Shown here: in pieces, positions 50,048 to 59,038 of the stretch
How positions within the stretch are numbered: position 1 is the stretch's first letter
Layout: the number at the start of each line of letters is the position of its first letter
Assembly (NCBI GenBank): GCA_965199975.1
Contig: OZ241340.1
Location: 1,674,001-1,738,000, forward strand
Length of the DNA: 64,000 nucleotides
Direction: 5' to 3'
DNA from: JASLDZ01 sp965199975
Lineage (GTDB): Bacteria > Pseudomonadota > Alphaproteobacteria > Caulobacterales > Caulobacteraceae
Translations under genes and position numbers: made by a program
The notes under the pieces: model-generated
Databases searched by the model: none
Seen by the model: only the letters and a program-made list of their open reading frames with translations
Told to the model about the DNA's origin: nothing

Positions 50048-51280
50048 CTAGCTGCGCGCCAGCCCCATTTGCACCACGTCGATGCGGCCGGTGCGGAAGC
50101 CGGCCTCGCAGTAGGCCAGGTAGTAACGCCACAAACGGTCGAAGCGCGCGTCGAAGCCGAGCGCCGCGACATCGGCGGCGCGGGCGCGGTAGCGGCGTCC
50201 CCATTCCTTCAGCGTATCGGCGTAGCCCCGTGCGTAGCGCTCGATCCCGGTCCAGCTCAGGCCGGCGCGCGACGTCTCTTCGCGCAGGCGCCGTTCGCTG
50301 GGCAGCATGCCGCCGGGGAAGACGCGCAACTGGATGAAGTCGGGGCGGCGCTTGTAACCTTCGAAGAGCTCGTCGGCGATGGTGATGATCTGCAGACCCG
50401 CGCGGCCGCCGGCGATGAGGCGCTCGCGCACCACATCGAAGAAGGCGGGCCAGTAGCGCTCGCCGACCGCCTCGAACATTTCGATGGAGGCCACGCGGTC
50501 GAAGCGGCCCTCCACGTCGCGGTAGTCGCACAGCCGCACGTCTATGCGCTCCGAGAGCCCCGCCTCCTGCACCCGGCGGGCGGCATGGGCGTGCTGGGCC
50601 TCGGAGATGGTGACCGCCGTCACCTTCGCCCCGTGTTCGCGCGCGGCGTAGAGGGCGAAGCCGCCCCAGCCGCAGCCGATCTCGAGCAGGCTCTGCCCGG
50701 CGCGCAGGTTTATCGCCGCCGCCAGCGCCGCGTGCTTCTCGCGCTGAGCGGCCTCCAGGCTCTCGCCGGGGGTGAAGGCCAGGGCGGAGGAGTAGTTGAG
50801 ATCGGCGTCTAGCCACAGGCGATAGAAGTCTTCGCCCAAGTCGTAGTGGGCGGCGATGTTGCGGCGCGAGCCCGAGCGGGTGTTGCGATTGACCGCATGG
50901 GTGATCGCCTGGGCCAGGCGCAGAAGCGGGTTGCCCTTCATCTCTCCCTCCAGCGCGTCGAAGTTGGCGCTGAAGGCGGTGAGCGTCTGGGCGAGGTCGG
51001 GTGTGTCCCAATCGCCGGCGACGTAGCCGTCGGCGAAGCCCACGTCGCCACGGGTCAGGATGCGGCTCAACGTGCGTGCGGAGCGCATCTCGAATCGCGC
51101 GTCCACTCCCGGCGTCTTGCCTGGGCAGTGCGCCACCGCGCCAGACGGCAGGACGAGGTCGAGGCTTCCCACCGTCCACACCCGGCGGATGCCCTCGGCG
51201 GCGGCCAGGATGGCGGGATTGTCTCGCCGGCCGGCGAGCGCCGGCGCAGCGGCGTCGTCGTCGAGGGGAAGGCTTGTCAC
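50048..51280 (-). CDS. cfa: cyclopropane-fatty-acyl-phospholipid synthase
   Basis: 410 aa from GTG 51280, 2 nt after the stop of the gene before it. The SAM site is SLLEIGCGWGGFALYAAREH, with NIAAHYDLGEDFYRLWLD and VASIEMFEAVGERYWPAFFD, and YIQ-type FIQLRVFPGGMLPSE. It adds a methylene or methyl from SAM to unsaturated acyl chains of membrane lipids. Last gene of the five-gene leftward operon; a second, shorter Cfa-like methyltransferase lies two genes upstream. Confidence 0.92.
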   Translation of the reverse strand: MTSLPLDDDAAAPALAGRRDNPAILAAAEGIRRVWTVGSLDLVLPSGAVAHCPGKTPGVDARFEMRSARTLSRILTRGDVGFADGYVAGDWDTPDLAQTLTAFSANFDALEGEMKGNPLLRLAQAITHAVNRNTRSGSRRNIAAHYDLGEDFYRLWLDADLNYSSALAFTPGESLEAAQREKHAALAAAINLRAGQSLLEIGCGWGGFALYAAREHGAKVTAVTISEAQHAHAARRVQEAGLSERIDVRLCDYRDVEGRFDRVASIEMFEAVGERYWPAFFDVVRERLIAGGRAGLQIITIADELFEGYKRRPDFIQLRVFPGGMLPSERRLREETSRAGLSWTGIERYARGYADTLKEWGRRYRARAADVAALGFDARFDRLWRYYLAYCEAGFRTGRIDVVQMGLARS

Positions 51281-51282
51281 CG

Positions 51283-51696
51283 TCAACCGCCCACCTTGGC
51301 GGCCAGGGCGCGGGTGATGGCCGCTCCGGCGGCGGCCGCGGCGCCGCTGGCGACGCCACCCCAGATCATGTCGGCGACGGTCACTTTCGTCGACCAGTGC
51401 GCCATGGTCGCCGCGCAGGTGAGATCGTAGGTGCCGTAGGCCAGCACCCCCAGCACCGCGCCCGGCACAACGGCCGCCGTCCACCCGGAGGTCGCGCCCG
51501 GCAGCACAGCAAAGTACACCAAGCCGGCGACATACATGAGGTAGAAGACGATCGCCGGGGCGAGCCTGACCTTCTCGGCGAGGAGCGACCCCAGTTCGGG
51601 GCGGTAGAGCCTGGGCCCGGCGACGGCGAGCCAGCCGCCGTCGAGCACAATGAAAGCGAGTGCGGTGGCGATGTAGGCCATGGCGATGCGTGTCAT
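51283..51696 (-). CDS. DUF2177 membrane protein
   Basis: 137 aa with four membrane helices. DUF2177 is recognised by AFIVLDGGWLAVAGPRLYRP, FYLMYVAGLVYFAV, AYGTYDLTCAATMAHW and VADMIWGGVASG. Function unknown, but the family repeatedly sits beside cfa genes. Here it lies between two Cfa-like methyltransferases. Confidence 0.9.
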   Translation of the reverse strand: MTRIAMAYIATALAFIVLDGGWLAVAGPRLYRPELGSLLAEKVRLAPAIVFYLMYVAGLVYFAVLPGATSGWTAAVVPGAVLGVLAYGTYDLTCAATMAHWSTKVTVADMIWGGVASGAAAAAGAAITRALAAKVGG

Positions 51697-51709
51697 GCGT
51701 CTAGCCTCC

Positions 51710-52738
51710 TCAGCTATGGACGGGGCGCATGCGGTAGTGGCTGACGCCCCATTCGGCGCCGCCCGCGTGGCCGAACAGGCCGGCGGTCGCCATGAAGAAG
51801 AGACGCCAGCGCCGGCCCCAGAGTCTCGCTGTCGCGCCGTAGGTCTGGCGCAGCACCTCCGCGATCTCGACGGGATGGGCGTCGTAGTTCTGCAGCCATT
51901 GGTCGGCGGTGCGGGCGTAGTCGGCCCCGCTCCAGCGCCAGTCCTGCTCGACGCGGAAAAGGTCGCCGAACTGGCGCACCAGGTCGTGGCTGGGCATGAC
52001 GCCGCCGGTGAAGAAGTGCTGGGCGATCCAGTCGGCCGGATCCTCCAGGTCGAAGCGGTAGGGCGTCGAACGGTGGCTGAACACGTGGAGGAACAACGCG
52101 CCGTCGGGCTTCAGCCAGCCGCGGGCGCGTTCCAGCAGCGCGCGCCAGTTGGCCATGTGCTCGAACATCTCCACCGAGACGATGCGGTCGAAAGCGGCGT
52201 CGGTGGCGAAGTCGTTCATGTCGGCGGTGATGACGCGCAGGTTGGCGAAGCCGCGGTCTCGCGCGCGACCCTCGATGAATTCGCGCTGCGAAGCCGAGTT
52301 GGAGACGCTGGTGATCTTGGCCTTCGGATAATGCTCGGCCATCCACAGGCTGAGCGAGCCCCACCCGCAGCCGAGTTCGAGGAGGGCTTGGCCGTCTTGC
52401 AGGTCGGCGTGCTCGCAGGTCTCGGCCAGGGCGATCTCCTCGGCTTCGGCCAGCGACTCGACGCCTGTGGGATAGCGGCAGCAGGAGTACTTCAGCCGCG
52501 GCCCAAGCACGCGTTCGAAGAAGGCCGCCGGCACCTCGTAGTGCTGGGCGTTGGCGGCGTCGGTGTGTTCGGCCACCGGGCGCAGGGCCATGTGGCGGGC
52601 GAAGTCGGCGTCCATCTGCGGGTCGCCGTGCATGGTGCGGCTGGCGTTGGCCACGAGCAGGCGCACGGCGCCGCGCCGCACAGCGTCGGGCAGCGGCGCG
52701 CCCTCGAAGGTGGAGATCAAGGTGGCGACGGCGCTCAT
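51710..52738 (-). CDS. Cfa-like SAM-dependent fatty-acid methyltransferase
   Basis: 342 aa. It shares the fold with Cfa (LLELGCGWGSLSLWMAEH, YSCCRYPTGVESLAEAEE, RIVSVEMFEHMANWRALLER) but lacks the Cfa N-terminal domain and has FSHRSTPYRFDLEDPADWIA instead. Such proteins methylate unsaturated acyl chains or related lipids. The pairing with true Cfa suggests a different product, possibly methyl-branched or furan-type acids. It starts 3 nt after the DUF1295 gene. Confidence 0.87.
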   Translation of the reverse strand: MSAVATLISTFEGAPLPDAVRRGAVRLLVANASRTMHGDPQMDADFARHMALRPVAEHTDAANAQHYEVPAAFFERVLGPRLKYSCCRYPTGVESLAEAEEIALAETCEHADLQDGQALLELGCGWGSLSLWMAEHYPKAKITSVSNSASQREFIEGRARDRGFANLRVITADMNDFATDAAFDRIVSVEMFEHMANWRALLERARGWLKPDGALFLHVFSHRSTPYRFDLEDPADWIAQHFFTGGVMPSHDLVRQFGDLFRVEQDWRWSGADYARTADQWLQNYDAHPVEIAEVLRQTYGATARLWGRRWRLFFMATAGLFGHAGGAEWGVSHYRMRPVHS

Positions 52739-52741
52739 GGA

Positions 52742-53539
52742 TCAGGCGTCCTTCTTCGGCGGGCGCGGCAGGAAGGGGCTCACACGCGATTGGTAGCGGC
52801 GGTAGGCGTCGCCACGCGAAGCCACCATCGCGCGCTCCAGGGGCGGCACTCCGGTTGCGTAGCGCAGGATCAGCAGCATCACCGTGGGGGCGAGGAAGGC
52901 GAGCCAGGTCGCGGGGTGCTCGAGGTCCAGCGCGATCACCGGATAGGCGAACCAGCCGAGCGCCTCGAACAGATAGTTGGGATGGCGTGACCAGCCCCAA
53001 AGGCCCGTATCGGCCACCTTGCCCTTGTTGTCGGGGTCGGCCTTGAAGCGCTTCATCTGCCCGTCGGCGAGACTTTCGCCGAGGATGGCGGCGATAAGCA
53101 CGAGGGCGCCCGCGAAGTCACGCAGCCGTAAGTCGGGTGCTGGATCCCGTGCGGCGAACAACACCGAAACGGCGAGACAGGCGGTGATCGGCGCCTGCAC
53201 GATCAGCAGGCCGAACATGCGCCCGATGAACTTCTCACCCCACTCTTTCTTGAGCTCGACGTAACGTGCGTCCTCCGGCCCCTTGGACACGCGCACAAGG
53301 ATGTAGCCTCCAAGCCGCAGCGCCCAGACCGCGACCAACACGGCCACCAGCACTTGGCGCGCGTTCGGCGCGCCGGCTGCTGGGAGCGGAACAAGCGCGG
53401 CGAGGGCGCAGGTGGCGCCGGTGCCGAAGGTCCAGAACACGTCGGTCCATCCGCCGTCGTTCTTGGCGCGTACGGTGAGCCAACCGGCGGTCATCACGGC
53501 CAGCATGACGAGCAGGACGGCGAGGAGAAGGTGGATCAT
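52742..53539 (-). CDS. DUF1295 membrane protein (steroid 5-alpha-reductase-like)
   Basis: 265 aa, about seven helices. The C-terminal signature is DTGLWGWSRHPNYLFEALGW and the reductase-like YRRYQSRVSPFLP end. Relatives are ICMT/5-alpha-reductase-like enzymes that act on lipid double bonds with NADPH; the substrate here is unknown. It overlaps the hydrolase gene by 4 nt, inside the same operon. Confidence 0.88.
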   Translation of the reverse strand: MIHLLLAVLLVMLAVMTAGWLTVRAKNDGGWTDVFWTFGTGATCALAALVPLPAAGAPNARQVLVAVLVAVWALRLGGYILVRVSKGPEDARYVELKKEWGEKFIGRMFGLLIVQAPITACLAVSVLFAARDPAPDLRLRDFAGALVLIAAILGESLADGQMKRFKADPDNKGKVADTGLWGWSRHPNYLFEALGWFAYPVIALDLEHPATWLAFLAPTVMLLILRYATGVPPLERAMVASRGDAYRRYQSRVSPFLPRPPKKDA

Positions 53540-54420
53540 GCCGCGCCTCCCGTATGCGCCGTTATGAAGTCGGCGGTGTCATGCAGCACGGGGGCGAGGA
53601 ATCGCAGCGGGGCGGCGATCGCGCCGATCAGCAGGGCGTGGCTCAACCCCTTGTATTCACGCAGCTCCACCGATCCGCCGGCGGCGCGCACCTTGGCGGC
53701 GAGGCGCGTGGTGTTGCCGGGCTTGACCACGGTGTCGGCGGTGTCGACGCCTAGGAACAGCGGCGGGTTGCGCCCGTCGACGTAGTTGATGGGCTGGGTG
53801 GCGGGGCGATCCTGCACCGGCCCGAAGATGATCTTCAGCGTGTCGTCCTGCAGAGGCAGGAAGTCGTAGGGGCCGGCCAAGCCCACCACCGCCCGCAGGT
53901 CACGCCCGGGCTCCATGTCCACCGCCTTGAGCCAGCGCTTGTCGAGCGCCAGCTCCATCACATTGTAGGCGCCGGCCGAATGGCCCATCAGCACGAGCTT
54001 CGAAGGGTCGCCGCCGTACTCGGCGGCGTGATCGCGCGCCCAGCGCACGGCGCGCGCATTGTCCTCCAGAAACGTCGGCCAGCGCACCTGCGGATAGATG
54101 CGATAATCGGGGATCATGGTGACGAAGCCGCGGCGCGCCAGCGAGAGGCCCACGAAGCGGTAGTCCTGCCGGCGCCCCTCCTCCCAAGAGCCGCCGTAGA
54201 CGAAGACCACAACCGGCGCCGCGGCGTGCAGCGTGGTGGGACGGTAGACGTCGAGCCGGCCACGCTCGCCAGGCTGGAACGCCACGCCCGAGCTGACGGC
54301 GACACCGCCCGCCGGTTCGATGGCGTTCAGCACGCCCACGCTGGAGCAGCCGCTCAGAACAGCGGAGAGGGCGGCGAAGGGGGCGAAGCGCGCGAGGGCG
54401 CGGCGCAGGTTGACAGGCAC
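53536..54420 (-). CDS. alpha/beta hydrolase lipoprotein
   Basis: 294 aa from GTG 54420. N-terminal lipobox ending in Cys25 (LSAVLSGCSS). Esterase features: VFVYGGSWEEGRRQDY in place of HGG, then nucleophile Ser in LMGHSAGAYNVM and a late Asp/His (SHALLIG). It fits the BD-FAE/kynurenine formamidase-like group. First gene of the leftward lipid operon. The start is 19 nt after the expected transcription start from the ECF-type promoter at 54445-54472. Confidence 0.85.
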   Translation of the reverse strand: MPVNLRRALARFAPFAALSAVLSGCSSVGVLNAIEPAGGVAVSSGVAFQPGERGRLDVYRPTTLHAAAPVVVFVYGGSWEEGRRQDYRFVGLSLARRGFVTMIPDYRIYPQVRWPTFLEDNARAVRWARDHAAEYGGDPSKLVLMGHSAGAYNVMELALDKRWLKAVDMEPGRDLRAVVGLAGPYDFLPLQDDTLKIIFGPVQDRPATQPINYVDGRNPPLFLGVDTADTVVKPGNTTRLAAKVRAAGGSVELREYKGLSHALLIGAIAAPLRFLAPVLHDTADFITAHTGGAA

Positions 54421-54444
54421 GCGGGGGTTATCTCCTCGGGTCGA

Positions 54445-54472
54445 GCTACGGCCTGCCCGAGCGGTTGGATGC
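54445..54472 (-). promoter_or_regulatory. ECF-sigma-type promoter, leftward
   Basis: On the minus strand GCATCC (54472-54467) and CGTAGC (54450-54445) are 16 bp apart. The same bipartite element, read rightwards, is at 54479-54506. It lies 24 nt before the GTG of the hydrolase gene. CGTA-type -10 boxes and TGATCC-like -35 boxes are features of sigmaE-ChrR (ECF11) promoters. The sigma factor is not in the window. Confidence 0.6.
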
Positions 54473-54478
54473 GAGCGA

Positions 54479-54506
54479 CCATCCGGCGCCTCGCGTCGAC
54501 CGTAGC
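54479..54506 (+). promoter_or_regulatory. ECF-sigma-type promoter, rightward
   Basis: CCATCC (54479-54484), 16 bp, CGTAGC (54501-54506), then TC shared with its mirror copy. The two -35 boxes are only 6 bp apart, back to back. The gap also reads as a 9-bp inverted repeat GAGCTACGG/CCGTAGCTC. The box ends 27 nt upstream of the oxidoreductase ATG. Confidence 0.6.
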
Positions 54507-54533
54507 TCTGGCATAGCAAGCGGCGTGGATGGA

Positions 54534-55892
54534 ATGGCGGATCATGAAGGCGTCAGGCCGCTGTCGGTTGCGGTGATCGGCTCCGGCGTGTCCGGTCTGT
54601 CGTGCGCCTGGCTGCTGGGACGCACCCACCGGGTGACGCTCTACGAGGCCGCATCGCGCCTGGGCGGCCATGCGCATACGGTGGAGGCGCCGACGCCCGC
54701 TGGGCCGGTGGCTGTCGATACGGGCTTCATCGTCTACAACGAGGCGACCTACCCCAACCTGATGGCGCTGTTCGACCATCTGGGGGTGGCGACTCAGAAG
54801 GCCGACATGTCGTTCGGCGTCTCGCTCGACGAGGGGCGGCTCGAGTATGGCAGCCGCCATCCGCTGGCGATCTTCGCCCAGCCCGCAAACCTGCTGCGGC
54901 CGCGCTTCTGGCGGATGCTTCGCGACTTGGTGCGCTTCTACCGCGAGGCGCCCCAGGCGCTGGCGGCGCTGGAGCTGCAGCCGCAGACGCTGGGCGAACT
55001 GCTCGACCGTGGCGGCTATTCGCAGGCCTTCCAGGAGGACCACCTGCTGCCCCAGGTGGGCGCGATCTGGTCGACCTCGCCCGAAGGCGCGCGCGACTAC
55101 CCGGCCGAGGCGCTGATCCGCTTCTTCGAGAACCATGGCCTCCTCAAGCTCTTGAGTCGTCCGCAGTGGCGTACGATTATCGGCGGCTCGCGCGCCTACC
55201 TCGCCGCCGTCGCGACCGATTTCGACGGTGAGGTCCGGCTCGGCGACCCGGTCACGGGCCTCGCACGGCGCCCCGATGGCGTGCGCGTGCGCACGGCCTG
55301 CGGCCACGAGGCGCGCTACGACCACGTGGTGGTCGCCGCCCACGCCGACGAGGCGTTGGCCATGCTGGATGCGCCCACCGCGCAGGAGCGCGAGGTGCTG
55401 GGCGCCTTCCGCTACAGCCGGAATCTCACCGTGCTGCACGACGATCCGGCCTTCATGCCGCGCCGCCGCGCCGCCTGGTCGGCATGGAACCACCTGGGTC
55501 GCCGGGGAGCGCCGGCGAGCGGGGTGTGCGTCACCTACTGGATGAACATGCTGCAGAGCCTGCCCAAGTCGCGCGAGCTGTTCGTCACCCTCAACCCACC
55601 CACGCCCGTGCCCGCCGAGCGGACCATCGGAGCGTACAGCTACGACCACCCGCTGTTCGATCAGGCCGCGATGGCGGCCCAGAAGCGGCTGTGGTCGCTG
55701 CAGGGCTGTGGCGGCGTCTGGTACTGTGGCGCCCACTTCGGCGCGGGCTTCCACGAGGACGGGCTGCAGTCGGGCCTGGCGGTGGCCGAGGCGCTCGGCG
55801 GCGTGCGTCGCCCCTGGACGGTGGAGCGCGAATCCGACCGCATCCACATCGCGCCCCACGCGGCCCCCGCGGCCACCCCGCTGGCGGCATGA
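54534..55892 (+). CDS. FAD-dependent amine-oxidase-like protein
   Basis: 452 aa from ATG 54534 with GGATGGA before it. N-terminal FAD motif AVIGSGVSGLSCAWLLG, then RLGGHAHT and VDTGFIVYNEATYPNLMALF. The C-terminal part carries GVWYCGAHFGAGFHEDGLQS. Proteins of this group stand beside cfa and DUF1365 genes and are described as cyclopropane-acid-associated flavin amine oxidases; in Rhodobacter a relative is linked to furan fatty acid formation (recalled, not verified). Overlaps DUF1365 by 4 nt. Confidence 0.88.
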   Translation: MADHEGVRPLSVAVIGSGVSGLSCAWLLGRTHRVTLYEAASRLGGHAHTVEAPTPAGPVAVDTGFIVYNEATYPNLMALFDHLGVATQKADMSFGVSLDEGRLEYGSRHPLAIFAQPANLLRPRFWRMLRDLVRFYREAPQALAALELQPQTLGELLDRGGYSQAFQEDHLLPQVGAIWSTSPEGARDYPAEALIRFFENHGLLKLLSRPQWRTIIGGSRAYLAAVATDFDGEVRLGDPVTGLARRPDGVRVRTACGHEARYDHVVVAAHADEALAMLDAPTAQEREVLGAFRYSRNLTVLHDDPAFMPRRRAAWSAWNHLGRRGAPASGVCVTYWMNMLQSLPKSRELFVTLNPPTPVPAERTIGAYSYDHPLFDQAAMAAQKRLWSLQGCGGVWYCGAHFGAGFHEDGLQSGLAVAEALGGVRRPWTVERESDRIHIAPHAAPAATPLAA

Positions 55893-56671
55893 GCGGGGAG
55901 GGCGCTTCCGCCCTCTACGTGGGCGAGGTGCGCCACACCCGCGTGCGCCCCCGCCGCCACGCCCTGCGCTACGGCGTCTTCATGGTGCTGCTCGACCTGG
56001 ACGAGGTGGCCGATCTCGCCCGGCGGCTGCGAACCTTCTCGCTGAACCGCTTCAACCTGTTCGCCTTCTACCCGCGCGACTACGGCGACGGCTCGGCCAC
56101 GCCGCTGCGCGCGCAGATCGAAAGCCGGCTCGACGGCGAGGGCCTCTCCATCGATGGCGGTCCCATCCGCCTCCTCTGCCTGCCGCGGGTCGTAGGCTAC
56201 GTCTTCAACCCGCTCAGCCTCTACTTCTGCCACCGCCGAGATGGGCGGCTGCGCGCCATCGTCTACGAGGTGAGTTCCACCTTCGGCGAGCGACACAGCT
56301 ATGTTGTGGAGGTCGGCGAGGAGGGTCCCATCCGGCAGCGCGCCAGGAAACGCCTGCACGTCTCGCCCTTCATGGGCATGGACATGGACTACGCCTTCCG
56401 CATCGTTCCCCCCGGCGAGGCGATCGCGGTGGCCATCGACAGCCGCGATGCGCAGGGGCCGATGCTCTTCGCTAGCTTCACGGGCGACCGCCGCCCACTG
56501 AGCGACCGCACGCTGATCCGCGCCTTCTTCACCCACCCTTTGCTGACCCTGAAGGTGACCGCGGGCATCCACTGGGAAGCGATCAAGCTTGTCGCCAAGG
56601 GCCTGCGCCTGCGCGGCGGCCCGCCCGCGCCGCCCGAAGGCGCAAGCCGCGGGGTGCTGGACAGCCGCTGA
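55889..56671 (+). CDS. DUF1365 protein
   Basis: 260 aa. The family is plain from VGEVRHTRVRPRRHALRYGV, LDLDEVADLARRLRTFSLNR, VVGYVFNPLSLYFCHRRDG and KRLHVSPFMGMDMDYAFRIV. No catalytic role is established. It is nearly always found with the flavin amine-oxidase-like and cfa genes, as here, so it belongs to the same lipid pathway. Second gene of the rightward operon. Confidence 0.92.
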   Translation: MSGEGASALYVGEVRHTRVRPRRHALRYGVFMVLLDLDEVADLARRLRTFSLNRFNLFAFYPRDYGDGSATPLRAQIESRLDGEGLSIDGGPIRLLCLPRVVGYVFNPLSLYFCHRRDGRLRAIVYEVSSTFGERHSYVVEVGEEGPIRQRARKRLHVSPFMGMDMDYAFRIVPPGEAIAVAIDSRDAQGPMLFASFTGDRRPLSDRTLIRAFFTHPLLTLKVTAGIHWEAIKLVAKGLRLRGGPPAPPEGASRGVLDSR

Positions 56672-56674
56672 GGC

Positions 56675-57331
56675 TCACGCCAGTCGGCGATACTCCAGGA
56701 ACGAGCCGTCCGCCACCTTGCCGCGGAGTGCGACCCAGCTCGAGGAGGCGTCGTACCAGTCGATGATCTCCGCATCGCCGGTGAGGGCGTATGCGGTCGC
56801 GGCCATGGCCTGACCGTCGGCCAGCTTCACCGTGTCGGCGCGCCTGGCGATGGTTTCGCGGATCAGCACGCCGGTCTGCGGATTGAACAGCGGCCGGCTC
56901 ATCGCCCCGCGGTTCCAATGGGTCAGTGGAACCGTGCGGGCGGACGCGAGCACGGATGCGCCTCCGGAGCGCTCGATCCGCACACCCTCGCCTTCACGCC
57001 GCGCGGCGACGGTCTCGACCTTGCCATTGCTGATGGTGCGCGTCTCGAGCGAGGCGAACTGGTCGGGCGTGCTCCACACCTCGGTAGCGTCGTGGCGGTA
57101 GCGGAAGATCGGCACCGGGCCGAGCTTCACCAGCAGCGCCGCGGTGATCCTCGCCGTGAGTCCGCCGCCTTGCGCACTGATTACGACCGTATGCGTTCCG
57201 ATCCGGCGTCCCCCGCGCCAGACTTCGAAGGCCAAGCGCCTCGGCGTCTGCCCCCACGCGAGCGCAGGCGCGACCAGCGCGGCGGCAGCCCCCATCAGCA
57301 GCGTGCGGCGGTGCGGAGCCGGGTCATGCAT
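56675..57331 (-). CDS. DUF6134 exported protein
   Basis: 218 aa from ATG 57331. A twin-arginine-like start HRRTLLMGAAAALVAPALAW suggests export. The rest is beta-rich: FEVWRGGRRIGTHTVVIS, KLGPVPIFRYRHDATEVWS and TRTISNGKVETVAARREGEG, a pattern of DUF6134. Function unknown. Convergent with DUF1365 (3 nt apart), divergent from the efflux operon by 154 nt. Confidence 0.8.
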   Translation of the reverse strand: MHDPAPHRRTLLMGAAAALVAPALAWGQTPRRLAFEVWRGGRRIGTHTVVISAQGGGLTARITAALLVKLGPVPIFRYRHDATEVWSTPDQFASLETRTISNGKVETVAARREGEGVRIERSGGASVLASARTVPLTHWNRGAMSRPLFNPQTGVLIRETIARRADTVKLADGQAMAATAYALTGDAEIIDWYDASSSWVALRGKVADGSFLEYRRLA

Positions 57332-57485
57332 GGGAGGCGCGTCTCCGTCGCGATGAGGGCGGCGCGGGACGACGCCGAAACGCAGCGGTGCGGCCACGCT
57401 GCCAAGCTACGGCGCCGCCCACGTTTTGGCTTTCCGCCGGTCGATCCGCGGCTTAAGGGCGACGGGGGGTGGGGGCACCACACGC

Positions 57486-59036
57486 GTGAACATCAGACCG
57501 CTTATCGGGCTGCTGGGCGTCGTGATCGGCGTCGCGTTCTCCGAGCTGAACGATCAGCTCGCCAACATCGCGCTCCCCGACATCGCCGGCGGCCTCGGCA
57601 TAGGCATGGAGGCCGCCTCTTGGCTGAACAGCATCTACCTCGTGGGGGTGGTGCTAGGTGCGGTGACCGGCCCCTCGCTGGCGGTGATCTTCTCTCAGCG
57701 GCGATTCATCCTGGGCGCGGTGGCCCTGGTGGTGGCGGCGTGCATGCTGCAGGTGGCGAGCCGCAACTACGGCCTGGCGTTGGGCGCGCGCTTCCTGGAG
57801 GGGGTGGGCGAGGGCGTCATCATCTCCAATCTGATTGCGGCGGCGTTGAAGGCGCTGAAGCCTGACATCCGTCTCTACGGCCTGATCTTCTACGCCATGA
57901 CCGCCACCATGATCCCCAACCTGGCCACCGGGGTCGCGGCGCTGTGGGTCGACGTGGTGGGCGACTGGCGCTTCGTCTTCCTGCAGTCGCTGCCGCTGGC
58001 CGCGATCTCCGCCCTCCTGGTCTGGTGGGGCATGCCGCAGGATGCGCCCAAGCACGAAACCCTGGGGGAGTGGGACTGGCCCGGCGCGATCTTCGGCCTC
58101 CTGGCCTTCGGCTCGATCCTGGTGTTCTACGAGCAGGGCGAGCGCTACGACTGGTTCAACTCCAAGCTCCTGAACGTGCTGGCGCTGACGGGGTTCGTCA
58201 GCTTCATCCTGTTCGTCTATCGCGAAGTCACCGTGCCCGTGCCGCTCATCGGCATCCGCCTGTTGAAGAAACGCAACCTGCTCTACGCGGCGACGACGCT
58301 GATCCTGTTCATCGCCATCAGCCTGTCGGCCTCGGCGGTCCCCGCGACCTACCTCCAGGCGGTGCACGGCTACCGGCCGCTGCAGACTTTTCCGCTGACC
58401 ATGGAGGAGGGGCTGATGCAGGTCGTGCTGCTGCCGTTCACCGCCTGGCTGCTCGACCATGCGTGGGCCGACTCCCGGGTGGTGAGCGTGGTCGGCCTCC
58501 TCTGCATCTTGGCCGCGTGCCTGTGGGGCACGACCATGAACAGCGCCTGGGTGCGCGAGCAGTTCTACGGGATCGAAGCTCTGCAGGCGATCGGCGGGCC
58601 CTTCGTCATCATGCCGCTGCTCATGGTGGCCACCAACGCCCTGCAGAAGCCGGAGGAGGGGCCGTTGGGCGCCGCGCTCGTGAATGCGCCTCGCGCCGCC
58701 ACCGAGGCCTTCGGCGCGGGCCTCATCAGCATAGGCGTGCGCCAGCGCGGCGTGCTGCACGAGGAGCGCATCTTGGACACCATCGGCCAGCGCCGCTTCG
58801 CGCTGGTGCAGCTGCACCAGCTGCCTGTGCAGGCGGTGGGGTTCGTTCCCGGCGGCCACGGGCCGGGCGGGGCGGCGCTGCGCACGCTCAACGCCGAGGT
58901 GGGCGCGCAGGTGGCCACCTTCACCGCCATCGACAGCTACTTCGGCTTCGCCTTCTTGACCGTGATCCTGCTGGTGATCGCCGTCTTCCTGCCCACGCGC
59001 TCGCTCCCGCCGCGCCTTGAACTCGCCAAGGGCTGA
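57486..59036 (+). CDS. MFS drug-efflux transporter, EmrB/DHA2 type
   Basis: 516 aa from GTG 57486, with about 14 membrane helices. NDQLANIALPDIAGGLGIGM and EAASWLNSIYLVGVVLGAVT in the first helices mark the DHA2 group. The usual last periplasmic loop is long (about 430-480). With the HlyD and outer-membrane proteins that follow it forms a tripartite pump. The start is 2 nt before the next gene's neighbour context is set: the stop is followed by the HlyD ATG after 2 nt. Confidence 0.9.
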   Translation: MNIRPLIGLLGVVIGVAFSELNDQLANIALPDIAGGLGIGMEAASWLNSIYLVGVVLGAVTGPSLAVIFSQRRFILGAVALVVAACMLQVASRNYGLALGARFLEGVGEGVIISNLIAAALKALKPDIRLYGLIFYAMTATMIPNLATGVAALWVDVVGDWRFVFLQSLPLAAISALLVWWGMPQDAPKHETLGEWDWPGAIFGLLAFGSILVFYEQGERYDWFNSKLLNVLALTGFVSFILFVYREVTVPVPLIGIRLLKKRNLLYAATTLILFIAISLSASAVPATYLQAVHGYRPLQTFPLTMEEGLMQVVLLPFTAWLLDHAWADSRVVSVVGLLCILAACLWGTTMNSAWVREQFYGIEALQAIGGPFVIMPLLMVATNALQKPEEGPLGAALVNAPRAATEAFGAGLISIGVRQRGVLHEERILDTIGQRRFALVQLHQLPVQAVGFVPGGHGPGGAALRTLNAEVGAQVATFTAIDSYFGFAFLTVILLVIAVFLPTRSLPPRLELAKG

Positions 59037-59038
59037 CC

